Positions 27,869 through 35,499 of a DNA stretch of 64,000 bases are shown in pieces. Position 1 is the first letter of the stretch. Each line of letters starts with the position of its first letter. The translations under genes and the position numbers were made by a program. The notes below the pieces were generated by a model, which saw only the letters and a program-made list of their open reading frames with translations, made no database searches and was not told the origin of the DNA. This DNA comes from JAJRRS01 sp965230275 (GTDB lineage: Bacteria; Planctomycetota; Phycisphaerae; Phycisphaerales; Phycisphaeraceae), in assembly GCA_965230275.1 (NCBI GenBank), contig CBDDKO010000002.1:2976001-3040000 (forward strand), read 5' to 3'.

Positions 27869-27975
27869 GGCTTAGGGTGCGGGTTCAGGGTTCGGGATCA
27901 GGGGATGGAAAAACAATAGCCAATAGCTATCGGCCTGAAAGCAGACAGCTAATGGCTAAAGGCTAACAGTTAATG
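27869..27975. repeat. second type of intergenic repeat (AATAGCTAATGGCT words)
   Basis: A low-complexity stretch between two minus-strand genes begins with GGGTTCAGGGTTCGGGATCA and continues with quasi-palindromic copies of AGCCAATAGCTAT, AGCTAATGGCTAA and AGGCTAACAGTTAATGGCT. It differs from the ACACAGAT type and could fold on itself imperfectly. No gene is visible in it. Confidence 0.55.
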
Positions 27976-27981
27976 GCTGAC

Positions 27982-28239
27982 TTAGGCGTAGTAGGCCGCG
28001 TTCTTCTCGATGAAGCCCTGCCACTCTTCGGGCAGGTCCTCTTCGGGGAAGATCGCCTTGACCGGGCACTCGTCCACGCACAGGCCACAGTCGATGCAGG
28101 TCTCGTTATCGATATACAGCATCTCGGCCGACTCGAACTCGGCTTCGTCTTTGGTCGGGTGGATGCAGTCGACCGGGCAGACGTCCACACAGGCGGTGTC
28201 TTTGGTCCCGATGCACGGTTCAGCGATAATGTGAGGCAT
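27982..28239 (-). CDS. ferredoxin (two iron-sulfur clusters, FdxA-like)
   Basis: An 85-residue bacterial ferredoxin for electron transfer in the cytoplasm. The first cluster motif is CIGTKDTACVDVCPVDCIHP, where the usual second Cys is replaced by Thr, suggesting a 3Fe-4S or altered cluster. The second is CIDCGLCVDECPVKAIFP, a full 4Fe-4S motif. Length and order fit the FdxA family. TGGAGTGA lies about 12 bases before the ATG. It stands apart from any obvious partner oxidoreductase; the dehydrogenase upstream on the opposite side of the repeat is on the same strand. Confidence 0.92.
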   Translation of the reverse strand: MPHIIAEPCIGTKDTACVDVCPVDCIHPTKDEAEFESAEMLYIDNETCIDCGLCVDECPVKAIFPEEDLPEEWQGFIEKNAAYYA

Positions 28240-28443
28240 AGCGATTCACTCCAGTTCTCATAGCGGGCCGGCGCCCGCAGCTTCAATACTGAGTATAGGC
28301 GTCCCCGAGGCTTCTGCAACACGGGGCCGGGTCGTTACTTGTGGATCGGGCTTTCAGAGCTGACGCTTTAAATCTGACAACCCACACGTAATTACCTACC
28401 TTAACGGGTCGGGTGTTCTGACAGAATTCCAACAATTTTCCCA

Positions 28444-28471
28444 TTGACATTTCGGTGTTTCAGCTTAATTT
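28444..28471 (+). promoter_or_regulatory. candidate promoter of the PEP-CTERM gene with long leader
   Basis: TTGACA at 28444-28449 and TAATTT at 28466-28471 are 16 bases apart. Transcription from about 28479 would leave a leader of nearly 200 bases that is GC-rich, unlike the AT-rich promoter itself. The rest of 28240-28443 shows no gene. Confidence 0.5.
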
Positions 28472-28676
28472 AGCCGGACAACTTCACTTGCCGGGAGAAA
28501 GGTTGCGTGGTGGACGCGCCGGACTCCTAGCCCCCCCTAAATCAGGACCCAGCAGACCTCAACGCGACCGTGTGGCGACGCATTCAAGCCCCTACGGCTT
28601 GTCATGTGTTGCGCAGGTGGACCTTATGACGGTTGGACTACTTCTGTACCTACTCTTATGCGAAGGGAAAACAGTG

Positions 28677-29300
28677 ATGTGCAAGCAACTCCTGGCGTGG
28701 ACCGCTCTGTTCTCGATCATGCTGTCCGCCGGATCGGCGAATGCAGGGATCGTCAGCTTCGATGATCTGCCGCTCGGTACGACCAGGAACGTGGGCGGGT
28801 CGTTGACCAGCGACGGCGTCACGTTCGACATGCAGACCTACCTCTGGCCGAGCGGCACGCCGACCAACGCCGGGCAGGCCGACATCATCACACCCTGGTC
28901 CCCGGTCACGTTCGGAACCGGGCAGGTCCTGTATCCCGAAAATATCAACGCCTTGATCGATCTGGCCGGAACGGTCGGTCGGCAAACATTCGTTACGATC
29001 CCCTTCTACGAAGGTGGTGGAAACGTGAACCTGCACGTGAACCCGGCCATGGGCGGATCGATCATCAACGCCAATGACTTCACCGACCCGGCTATCAACG
29101 GAGCAACCATCAACGGCGTGTCGATTAATGTGCTAGGCACCAGCCAGCAGGGATTCATTGAACTCACCGGTCCGGTCGATCAGGTCCTGATCGGCGGCCA
29201 AGAAGCGATCATCGACAACATCCGCTACAGCCCCGAACCGGGGAGCGCGATGATCTGTGGGTTAGGGTTGGCGTGGCTTGTACGCCGGCAGAGCCGTTGA
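28677..29300 (+). CDS. exported PEP-CTERM-like protein
   Basis: A 207-residue exported protein with a signal peptide (LLAWTALFSIMLSAGSANA) and a beta-rich body (GIVSFDDLPLGTTRNVGG, SDGVTFDMQTYLW). It ends with a degenerate PEP-CTERM signal: PEPGSAMICGLGLAWLVRRQ in place of a longer hydrophobic run. The body resembles choice-of-anchor domains seen in surface proteins. AAGGGA precedes ATG 28677. An upstream in-frame extension to 28455 is open but would cross the promoter and is rejected. Role unknown, probably at the cell surface. Confidence 0.8.
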   Translation: MCKQLLAWTALFSIMLSAGSANAGIVSFDDLPLGTTRNVGGSLTSDGVTFDMQTYLWPSGTPTNAGQADIITPWSPVTFGTGQVLYPENINALIDLAGTVGRQTFVTIPFYEGGGNVNLHVNPAMGGSIINANDFTDPAINGATINGVSINVLGTSQQGFIELTGPVDQVLIGGQEAIIDNIRYSPEPGSAMICGLGLAWLVRRQSR

Positions 29301-29390
29301 TACGGATCGTGTCACGTCTTCGCTACAGCACATGGCCGTGATACGACCACGGCTTGCGCCCCCCGTTGAGCCTGCTACAATCCTTGGCTT

Positions 29391-30392
29391 ATGGCCCGTA
29401 AGACCACGAAGACACAACCTAAACCCCTCCCCGCCGGGACCATCGCCCAGGGCGACTGCCTGAAGAAGATGGCGTCGTGGCCCGAGGATTCTGTCGACCT
29501 GATCTTCGCCGACCCGCCCTACAACATCGGCTTCAAGTACGACCATTACGACGACAACCGCGAGCACGAGGACTACGTCAAGTGGACCTGTGACTGGATC
29601 GATGGCTGTGTCCGGCTGCTGAAACCGACCGGCAGCCTCTACATCCTGATTGGGGACGAGTACGCCGCCGAGACGCGCCTGCACCTGCGCAAGCTCGAAA
29701 ACGAGAAGCAGCTGGTCTTCCGTAACTGGATCATCTGGCACTACACGTTCGGGCAGAACTGCCGACTGAAGTTCAACCGCTCGCACGCGCACCTCTTCTA
29801 TTGTGTCGGCTCGGCGCTGGCGCAGAAGAAGAACTACCAGAAGATCACCAAAGACCCGCCGTTCACGTTCAATCGCGACGCCATCGCGGTCCCCAGCGCC
29901 CGTCAGACGACTTACAACGACGCCCGCGCCAATCCCAAAGGCAAGCTGCCGGACGACACCTGGTATCTTCGGCCGCAAGAGACGGACGTGAACTACCTGC
30001 ACCCGGAATCGGATACGTGGTACCAGTCACGCCTGGCCGGCACGTTTAAAGAACGACAGGGTTGGCACCCCTGCCAGCTGCCCGAGGCGCTGCTTGAGCG
30101 CATCATCAAGGTCAGCTCCAACGAAGGCGACCTGGTGTTCGACCCGTTCACCGGCAGCGGCACGACCCTCGCCGCCGCCGCCAAGCTCAAGCGCGACTGG
30201 CTGGGTTGTGAACTCAGTAAGGATTACGCCAAGAAGGCGCTTGAGCGGATCAGACACGTCGCCAAGACCGGTAAGACCAAGAAGACCACCCTTGCCGAAA
30301 AGGGCATCGAGCGCGGCAAGCCCAAGAAGAAAGCCGAGCCGCACCGTTCAAAGAAGGACAAACACGGCAAGCTTGTGATCGGTCAGAAGTAG
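29391..30392 (+). CDS. orphan beta-class DNA methyltransferase
   Basis: A 333-residue DNA methyltransferase that adds a methyl group to an exocyclic amino group (N6-adenine or N4-cytosine). Motif IV is DPPYNIG at residues 41-47, and the SAM-binding motif I is FDPFTGSGTT near 250-259. This order (IV before I) defines the beta class, as in CcrM and similar enzymes. A lysine-rich tail of about 55 residues could bind DNA. No restriction endonuclease gene adjoins it, so it is an orphan that may act in regulation or protection. The recognition sequence cannot be read from the protein by eye. Confidence 0.88.
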   Translation: MARKTTKTQPKPLPAGTIAQGDCLKKMASWPEDSVDLIFADPPYNIGFKYDHYDDNREHEDYVKWTCDWIDGCVRLLKPTGSLYILIGDEYAAETRLHLRKLENEKQLVFRNWIIWHYTFGQNCRLKFNRSHAHLFYCVGSALAQKKNYQKITKDPPFTFNRDAIAVPSARQTTYNDARANPKGKLPDDTWYLRPQETDVNYLHPESDTWYQSRLAGTFKERQGWHPCQLPEALLERIIKVSSNEGDLVFDPFTGSGTTLAAAAKLKRDWLGCELSKDYAKKALERIRHVAKTGKTKKTTLAEKGIERGKPKKKAEPHRSKKDKHGKLVIGQK

Positions 30393-30426
30393 TCGTGTGT
30401 CTACCCGAGAGCAAGGGGCGTCTGTT

Positions 30427-30771
30427 ATGCGTGCACATATCGCACTACTCATGCCATTCGTCCTGATGTGCGGATGCGGTGAAGAAGACCTTTCGATCAC
30501 CGAGGCACGCGTTACCGCCCCGGTACTGCATGTCGTGGTTATGGCAGACGGGTCGATCATGGTGGATGGACAAACGGTAGATCTGCGTACGTTGGGCGAG
30601 CAGTTGCCTGAGCACGCCGAAGCGTATGGGCTGGTGAATTACGCCCGCGAAGACTCGGGACCCGTTCAAAGCCCCACCGCTGAGCATGTCATCGACCTGC
30701 TGCTACAGCATGAGTTGGCTATTGCGCTGTCGGCCCAGTTCGGCGAGGCGGATACTGCCGCGGGCATGTAG
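30427..30771 (+). CDS. lipoprotein with ExbD/TolR-like periplasmic fold
   Basis: A 114-residue putative lipoprotein: the signal IALLMPFVLMCGC places a lipobox Cys near residue 17. The rest reads like the periplasmic half of ExbD/TolR: a strand pair HVVVMADGSIMVDGQTVDL, a helix, a central strand, and the final helix-strand ELAIALS. Normally ExbD is anchored by one transmembrane helix in the inner membrane; here a lipid anchor would replace it. There are no exbB or tonB genes nearby. The start has AAGGGG upstream. Confidence 0.6.
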   Translation: MRAHIALLMPFVLMCGCGEEDLSITEARVTAPVLHVVVMADGSIMVDGQTVDLRTLGEQLPEHAEAYGLVNYAREDSGPVQSPTAEHVIDLLLQHELAIALSAQFGEADTAAGM

Positions 30772-30882
30772 GCAGTTTGGGCAAATTAGGGCTATATCAT
30801 AGTTCTATGAGGCTACGGAAAGTCTTGCTTGTAGCCGATTTGTCGTGTAACAATTGATTGTGGATATGGCGTATCACTTCAA

Positions 30883-31335
30883 ATGACTGTTGACTTGGAG
30901 CGAGGGTTGAGGGGATTTCAGGCTGAACAAACCACCGGCGAATGGCCAACGACTGAACGGCGACAGACCGGCTCACGCTGGGGGGTGACGCTGTCGCTGT
31001 TCGTGGGATTCGTGGGCGTGTTTCTTTGCCTGTACGCCTCGTTTTTCGGCATGACGGCGGATGGAGAATGGCTGGCCCTGCCGCCCGACTACACCGTGCT
31101 GGGCTGGTCGCTCCGCGGCATCGGTGGCTTGATCGGTGTTGGCTTGGCGGCTTACTTGTGGTTCGCACAAAAGCCCTACCTGAGCCGACGGCGCAGCCGT
31201 TCAACCACCGGCCGGATGGCGCGGGTCGGGCTGGCGCTGTCGCTGGCCAGCGTCACTTGGGAGTTTGCTGTGTTGGGTTTCGTGCTGCTGATTCTTGTGG
31301 CGCTGATTTACGCGCTATTCAGAAGTCACACCTGA
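30883..31335 (+). CDS. membrane protein of unknown function
   Basis: A 150-residue protein with three or four hydrophobic segments at about residues 36-56, 75-95, 112-125 and 128-148. The loops are charged (SRRRSRSTTGR between the middle helices, RSHT at the end). I do not recognise the family. The long polar N-terminus (residues 1-33) lacks a signal sequence. It follows the lipoprotein gene by about 110 bases, so operon membership is uncertain. Confidence 0.6.
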   Translation: MTVDLERGLRGFQAEQTTGEWPTTERRQTGSRWGVTLSLFVGFVGVFLCLYASFFGMTADGEWLALPPDYTVLGWSLRGIGGLIGVGLAAYLWFAQKPYLSRRRSRSTTGRMARVGLALSLASVTWEFAVLGFVLLILVALIYALFRSHT

Positions 31336-31382
31336 CACGTTCAACCTGGGCATGTGGTGGGATAGCCGATCGGCATAGTTCG

Positions 31383-32111
31383 CTACACCAACATCCCGCC
31401 TAGGTTTTCAAGACCCACCCTGGCGGACTCGATCGGGCTCTGCTTCCAGTTGCTGTCCTGCTCGATGATCAGGTGTTGTACCCCAGCAGCCTCGGCGGCG
31501 GAGATGATCGCGGCGAAGTCGAGTGTGCCCGTGCCCACCTCGGCGAAGCCTTGTTCTGGCGTGTCGGCCATATCCTTCATATGCAGCAGCGGCAGGCGAC
31601 CGGCAAGCTTGTTGATCCAGTCAACCGGGTTGTCACCCGCCTTGGCGGCCCAGTAGACGTCCAGCTCGCTGTTTAATGCTGTGCCTTCAAACAGTACATC
31701 CATCGCAGGCCGGCCGTCCTCGGCGGGGAGCCATTCGAAGTCGTGGTTGTGATAGCAAACCGTGATGCCGTGGTCCTTGAGCTGTGCTTGAGCGTCGAGC
31801 AGCTTGTCTCGGACCGGGCCGTAGCTCTGCCGCATCGACTCGTCGAGATAGGGGCAGACGACGAACCGATGGCCGAGGACCTGAGTCCGTTCAAGCACGG
31901 TGGCGACGTCATCGACGGGTTCGTGTGACGAGATGGCGGTCAGGCCGTGCTTATCGAGTAGGGCGCGGAACTGCTCGGGTGTCTTGCCGTACAGCCCGGC
32001 GAGTTCGACGTGCTTGTAGCCGATCTGGGCCACCTGCCCCAGCGCGGCATCGGTGTCTTCAGCCAGGTCATCGCGGACGGTATACAGTTGCAGGCCGATA
32101 GGCAGGGTCAT
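31383..32111 (-). CDS. sugar phosphate isomerase/epimerase family TIM-barrel protein
   Basis: A 242-residue second member of the AP endonuclease 2 / xylose isomerase-like superfamily, shorter than the one at 560-1450. Barrel strands are visible at PIGLQLYTVRD, KHVELAGLYG, LTAISSHEP, FVVCPYLDE, ITVCYHNHDFEW (metal ligands), LDVYWAAKAG (Asp) and LLHMKDMAD (His). YTVRDD near the start is common in planctomycete and bacteroidete sugar isomerases. GGAG lies upstream of ATG 32111. Its natural substrate is unknown. It ends close to the TetR gene but on its own transcription unit. Confidence 0.82.
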   Translation of the reverse strand: MTLPIGLQLYTVRDDLAEDTDAALGQVAQIGYKHVELAGLYGKTPEQFRALLDKHGLTAISSHEPVDDVATVLERTQVLGHRFVVCPYLDESMRQSYGPVRDKLLDAQAQLKDHGITVCYHNHDFEWLPAEDGRPAMDVLFEGTALNSELDVYWAAKAGDNPVDWINKLAGRLPLLHMKDMADTPEQGFAEVGTGTLDFAAIISAAEAAGVQHLIIEQDSNWKQSPIESARVGLENLGGMLV

Positions 32112-32234
32112 GTTCGCACTCCGGGTCAACAGCTACGGGTTAAGTCATCGGGGATCACTAAATTAGACACCGCGGCCGTGCTCGGCAAGGCCTTTGCGGC
32201 GTGAAATTCAGTTTCATTTGTTTGAAACAGGCCG

Positions 32235-32816
32235 TCAATGTGCCACAGGTGCCGTCGCCTGATCGATCAGGGCGACAGCGGCCTGCTTGGCAGCGCTGGC
32301 GGCACACCCCCGCTCGTCGTCGGGGCAGACCTGTGTCATCACGATTGCACCTTCCATCAGCAGGCAGAGGTGGGTGGCCAGTTCGCGGGGCTTTGAGGCG
32401 CCTGCCTGTTCGGCAATATCCACGACATAGTTCTCGACGAGACGTTTGTGCTCTGCGGCGGAGGCGTGGATGGGGTCCTTGTGGTCGCCGTACTCAGCCG
32501 AGGCGTTGATGAACATGCAGCCCGAGAAGCTGGGCTCGGCAAACCACTTGCCGAGGTGGTCGAACATGGCGAGTAGCCGCTCGCGCGGGTCCTTGGAGGC
32601 CTGCTCGACATGCCGCATGAATCGGTTGCGCCAGCGTTCATCGCGCAGCCGCAGAACAGCGAGGATCAGCTCTTCCTTCGACCGGAAGTGCTTATAGAGG
32701 GTCATCTTAGCAACACCGGCCTCCTCCAGCACCCGGTCGATGCCGGTGGCATGGAAGCCCCCTTGATTGAATAGCGCCAGGGCAGTTTCAACGAGTTGAT
32801 CGCGTTTCTTGGACAT
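32235..32816 (-). CDS. TetR/AcrR family transcriptional regulator
   Basis: A 193-residue repressor. The N-terminal helix-turn-helix is clear (ALFNQGGFHATGIDRVLEEA then AGVAKMTLYKHFRSKEEL, about residues 14-50), followed by a helical ligand-binding and dimerisation domain with a Cys (GCMFIN, near residue 101) that could sense oxidants or electrophiles. The sister operon encodes redox enzymes and is divergently transcribed from a shared intergenic region where both promoters carry the same operator-like motif. This strongly suggests autoregulation and control of that operon. Confidence 0.92.
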   Translation of the reverse strand: MSKKRDQLVETALALFNQGGFHATGIDRVLEEAGVAKMTLYKHFRSKEELILAVLRLRDERWRNRFMRHVEQASKDPRERLLAMFDHLGKWFAEPSFSGCMFINASAEYGDHKDPIHASAAEHKRLVENYVVDIAEQAGASKPRELATHLCLLMEGAIVMTQVCPDDERGCAASAAKQAAVALIDQATAPVAH

Positions 32817-32848
32817 TTGAGGCCACTTCCGTCGGTCGTAGTGATCAA

Positions 32849-32863
32849 ATTATACCGAACTGT
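32849..32863 (-). promoter_or_regulatory. -10 box and operator motif of the TetR gene
   Basis: On the minus strand a perfect TATAAT (plus positions 32849-32854) is entered directly by ACAGTTCGGTATA (32851-32863). The same motif with two changes appears at the divergent promoter. A second short inverted repeat, CTGTA at 32860-32864 and TACAG at 32873-32877, extends the site upstream. The arrangement would let the repressor block its own polymerase site. Confidence 0.65.
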
Positions 32864-32927
32864 ACGCTTAAATACAGCTTCTGTGTCACTATTAGCACAT
32901 ATTTTCACAAATTCGACAAATTTTCAG

Positions 32928-32955
32928 TTGAATGGAATAGACAGATCTGTATACT
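32928..32955 (+). promoter_or_regulatory. promoter with embedded operator for the redox operon
   Basis: TTGAAT at 32928-32933 and TATACT at 32950-32955 are 16 bases apart. A perfect palindrome ACAGATCTGT occupies 32941-32950, ending on the -10 box. The extended motif ACAGATCTGTATA (32941-32953) matches 11 of 13 bases of the motif on the opposite strand at 32863-32851. Transcription would begin near 32962, 78 bases before the first gene. Confidence 0.7.
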
Positions 32956-33039
32956 TGTTCTCCAGTCGTGGGCGGAACGGTCCGCTCGCCGAGACAGACG
33001 GGCCTAACTGATAGATCACCCACCGAAAGGACAGGAACC

Positions 33040-33864
33040 ATGAACACACGCAAGCTGAACAACCTGGTACTGGCAGCCGCCTTACAAGCCGCAACGCTCA
33101 CCGGCCTCGCGACGACGGCGTCGGCTGGAGAGGGGAACGTAGCCCTGGAGCCCCTGCAGGCGACTCAGTCGCAGGCATTGAACGAGGCGATTCAGGCCCA
33201 TGGCGGGATCAAGCGCTGGCGGTCATACGGCCGGATGGATTACCGAACGAGTGACTTCCCGCTGGGGGCCAACGCACCGTTCGACTTCACGCAGACGACC
33301 GACCTGCACAACCGCCGGCATGTGACGACGGGCGAAGGCTTCACCGCCGGGAAGAACGATCGCGAAGCCTGGGCCTACCCGAACGTCCAGGCTCTGGGGA
33401 TCCCCCCCGCTTTCTTTGAGTCGGGCAACTTCTACTTCATCACGATGCCGTTCGTGTTCGCCGATCCGGGCGCGATTGCCCGGGACTTGGACCCGATCAG
33501 GTTCGACGGCAAGGACTACGACCGTGTCGCGATCAGCTATGAGTCGGGCATCGGCAGCACACCTGAGGACGACTACGTGCTGTACATCGAGCAGGACACG
33601 CATCGGCTGCGGATGATCGACTTCGTGCCGACCAGCGCGGAGATCAACGGCGACACGCCGAAGGATCAACTCCCACGGAAGGCGTTGGTGTTTGAAGACT
33701 GGCAGGACGCGGATGGGCTGCTGATCCCAAGCCGGGCGACGTTCTACGGCTGGGCGGACGGACAACTGCAGGGCGACGGCAACAGCTACACGATCGATAA
33801 CGTCAGCTTTACCAAGCTCGCCCCCAACCCGGCCGTCTTTGAACAGTCCTCACATAGCGAATAA
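33040..33864 (+). CDS. secreted protein of the redox operon
   Basis: A 274-residue exported protein, first in the TetR-linked operon. The signal peptide (LVLAAALQAATLTGLATTASA) ends near residue 30. The mature body starts with a helix ending AIQAHGGIKRW and continues as a long series of beta strands, a pattern like DUF6503 or outer-membrane lipoprotein-sorting (LolA-type) folds that bind lipids or hydrophobic molecules. There are no catalytic motifs. GAAAGGACAGGAACC precedes the ATG. In this context it may bind a hydrophobic or oxidised compound, but that is inference. Confidence 0.65.
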   Translation: MNTRKLNNLVLAAALQAATLTGLATTASAGEGNVALEPLQATQSQALNEAIQAHGGIKRWRSYGRMDYRTSDFPLGANAPFDFTQTTDLHNRRHVTTGEGFTAGKNDREAWAYPNVQALGIPPAFFESGNFYFITMPFVFADPGAIARDLDPIRFDGKDYDRVAISYESGIGSTPEDDYVLYIEQDTHRLRMIDFVPTSAEINGDTPKDQLPRKALVFEDWQDADGLLIPSRATFYGWADGQLQGDGNSYTIDNVSFTKLAPNPAVFEQSSHSE

Positions 33865-33943
33865 CCCACGACGTAATAGATAGCTAGCAACCGAACTTCA
33901 ATGTGCCCACAAACCATACCCCCCAACTGAAAGGAAACACACC

Positions 33944-34495
33944 ATGGCACGCATCCAATCCCTTGAAATCGAGAACGCACCTGAAAAAAGCCGCGGCCTG
34001 CTCGAAGCGGTTCAGAAGAAAGTCGGCTTCGCACCTAACCTGTATCGCTCGCTTGCGCACTCCCCCTCGGTGCTTGAAGGCTTCCTCGGCTTCGGCCAGG
34101 CGCTCGGCGGCGGGACGCTCTCGGGCAAACTCCGTGAGCAGATCGCACTGGCTGTGGCCGGGGCCAACACCTGCGACTACTGCGCCTCGGCGCACACGGC
34201 GATCGGGTCGAATCTTGGCCTGGAAGCCGATGAGTTAGCCGCCAACCTACGCGGCGAGTCCTCAGACCCCGCCACGCAGACCGCGCTGCAGTTCGCCCTG
34301 GCGGTCAACGCCCGGGAAGGCCACGTGACCGACGAGCAGGTGCAATCGCTCCGCGACGCCGGCTACAGCGAAGAGCAGGTCGTTGAGGTCTTTGCCCAGA
34401 CCATCGTCAACATCTTCACGAACTACTTCAACCATTTGGCGCAGACAGACATCGACTTCCCGGTGGTCAGCACCAGTGAAGTCGCGGCCGTGTGA
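33944..34495 (+). CDS. carboxymuconolactone decarboxylase / AhpD-like peroxidase-related protein
   Basis: A 183-residue, mostly helical protein of the CMD/AhpD fold. The redox centre CDYCASAH (Cys77, Cys80, His84) matches the peroxidase-related branch; AhpD enzymes use this CxxC to reduce peroxides or pass electrons via lipoyl groups. GKLREQIALAVAGANTCDYC is the family signature around it. GAAAGGAAACACACC precedes the ATG. The next gene encodes a thioredoxin, a plausible electron donor, so the pair may form a small peroxide-reducing system. Confidence 0.88.
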   Translation: MARIQSLEIENAPEKSRGLLEAVQKKVGFAPNLYRSLAHSPSVLEGFLGFGQALGGGTLSGKLREQIALAVAGANTCDYCASAHTAIGSNLGLEADELAANLRGESSDPATQTALQFALAVNAREGHVTDEQVQSLRDAGYSEEQVVEVFAQTIVNIFTNYFNHLAQTDIDFPVVSTSEVAAV

Positions 34496-34546
34496 GTACA
34501 CGGCCAAACGCAGACACCGTTCAACTAACAGGAAAGGAGGCCAATC

Positions 34547-34891
34547 ATGGCCGGCTCAAACACACTGCAACTGACCGAACAGAACTTCCAAAAGCAGGTT
34601 CTCGACCACGAGGGGACGGTGCTCGTCGACTTCTTCGCCGAGTGGTGCCCACCTTGCAAGGCGATCGGGCCGGTCGTGGACGAGCTAGCGAACGACTATG
34701 CCGGAGACGTCCCGGTCGGGAAGGTCGATGTTGACGAGAATCCTGACCTGGCGGGCACCTACGGCATCCGGTCGATCCCCGCACTGGTGGTCTTCCGCGA
34801 CGGCGAGGTCGTGAACCAGATGAGTGGCTACCAGTCGAAGGATGTGCTCGCGGCGGCGATCGAGGCCGCGCGGGGCGTCCCGACCGCCTAA
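34547..34891 (+). CDS. thioredoxin
   Basis: A 114-residue cytoplasmic thioredoxin. The active site is WCPPCK (Trp33, Cys34, Cys37) instead of the usual WCGPC, a change known to alter redox potential. The FFAEWCPPCK strand-helix junction, the cis-Pro loop (RSIPALVVF) and the C-terminal helix are all present. A strong AAAGGAGGCC ribosome site lies 9 bases upstream. It follows the AhpD-like gene by 51 bases and is probably its reductant. Confidence 0.93.
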   Translation: MAGSNTLQLTEQNFQKQVLDHEGTVLVDFFAEWCPPCKAIGPVVDELANDYAGDVPVGKVDVDENPDLAGTYGIRSIPALVVFRDGEVVNQMSGYQSKDVLAAAIEAARGVPTA

Positions 34892-34911
34892 CAAGATTCC
34901 ACCCTCCCCGC

Positions 34912-34944
34912 CCCGGATCGGTGTAAGAGCCGATCCGGGATTTT
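34912..34944 (+). terminator. internal terminator/attenuator after the thioredoxin gene
   Basis: A perfect 10-bp stem, CCCGGATCGG at 34912-34921 and CCGATCCGGG at 34930-34939, has an 8-base loop and is followed by ATTTT. It sits between the thioredoxin gene and the next gene of the same operon, so it should reduce expression of the last two genes. Confidence 0.75.
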
Positions 34945-34974
34945 AGATCCCACATGAACACACGGAGCACCGAT

Positions 34975-35499
34975 ATGCCCTTACCCACCGACATCAAGCC
35001 CCCCTTTGACCGCGCTAAAGCACTGGCGAAGGTGCAGGCCGCGGAAGACGCCTGGAACAGCTGTGACCCCAAGCGTGTCGCCAAGGCGTACAGCATCAAC
35101 AGCCAGTGGCGCAACCGGGGTGAGTTCTTCGCGGGTCGGGACGCGATCGAGCAATTCTTGACCCGTAAGTGGGAAAAGGAACTCGATTACAAGTTGATGA
35201 AAGAGTTGTGGGCTTACACGGACAACCGGATCAGTGTGCGTTTCGAGTACGAATGGCGCGATCACACGGGGCAATGGTACCGCACCCATGGGAACGAACA
35301 CTGGGAGTTTGATGACGATGGGCTGATGTGCCGTCGGGACATGAGCGCGAACGACGTGGCGGTCCCCGTGAATGAATTGCGATATGCCGGAGCCCGTGCT
35401 TCGGGATCGACGCGCCTGGGGCAAAACCCGGAGGTGCATGATCATCTATGCGGGCCGGACCCGAACTGGGTCAAGGCTCAGGAATCAGACCGTGACTGA
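34975..35499 (+). CDS. DUF1348 (nuclear transport factor 2-like) protein
   Basis: A 174-residue cytoplasmic protein of the SnoaL/NTF2-like fold, matching DUF1348. Features are VQAAEDAWNSCDPKRVAKAY, the double Trp region NSQWRNRGEFFAGRDAIEQF, and VRFEYEWRDHTGQWYRTHGN with a conserved EHWEFDDDGLM. The family is uncharacterised; a hydrophobic pocket suited to small-molecule binding is typical. GGAG lies 7 bases before ATG 34975; an ATG 21 bases earlier is less well placed. Its last 8 bases overlap the start of the next gene. Confidence 0.85.
   Translation: MPLPTDIKPPFDRAKALAKVQAAEDAWNSCDPKRVAKAYSINSQWRNRGEFFAGRDAIEQFLTRKWEKELDYKLMKELWAYTDNRISVRFEYEWRDHTGQWYRTHGNEHWEFDDDGLMCRRDMSANDVAVPVNELRYAGARASGSTRLGQNPEVHDHLCGPDPNWVKAQESDRD

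Noticed and set aside
28455..28676. Upstream extension of the exported PEP-CTERM-like protein
   Set aside because: It would start inside the promoter and place the signal peptide internally; ATG 28677 has a good ribosome site.
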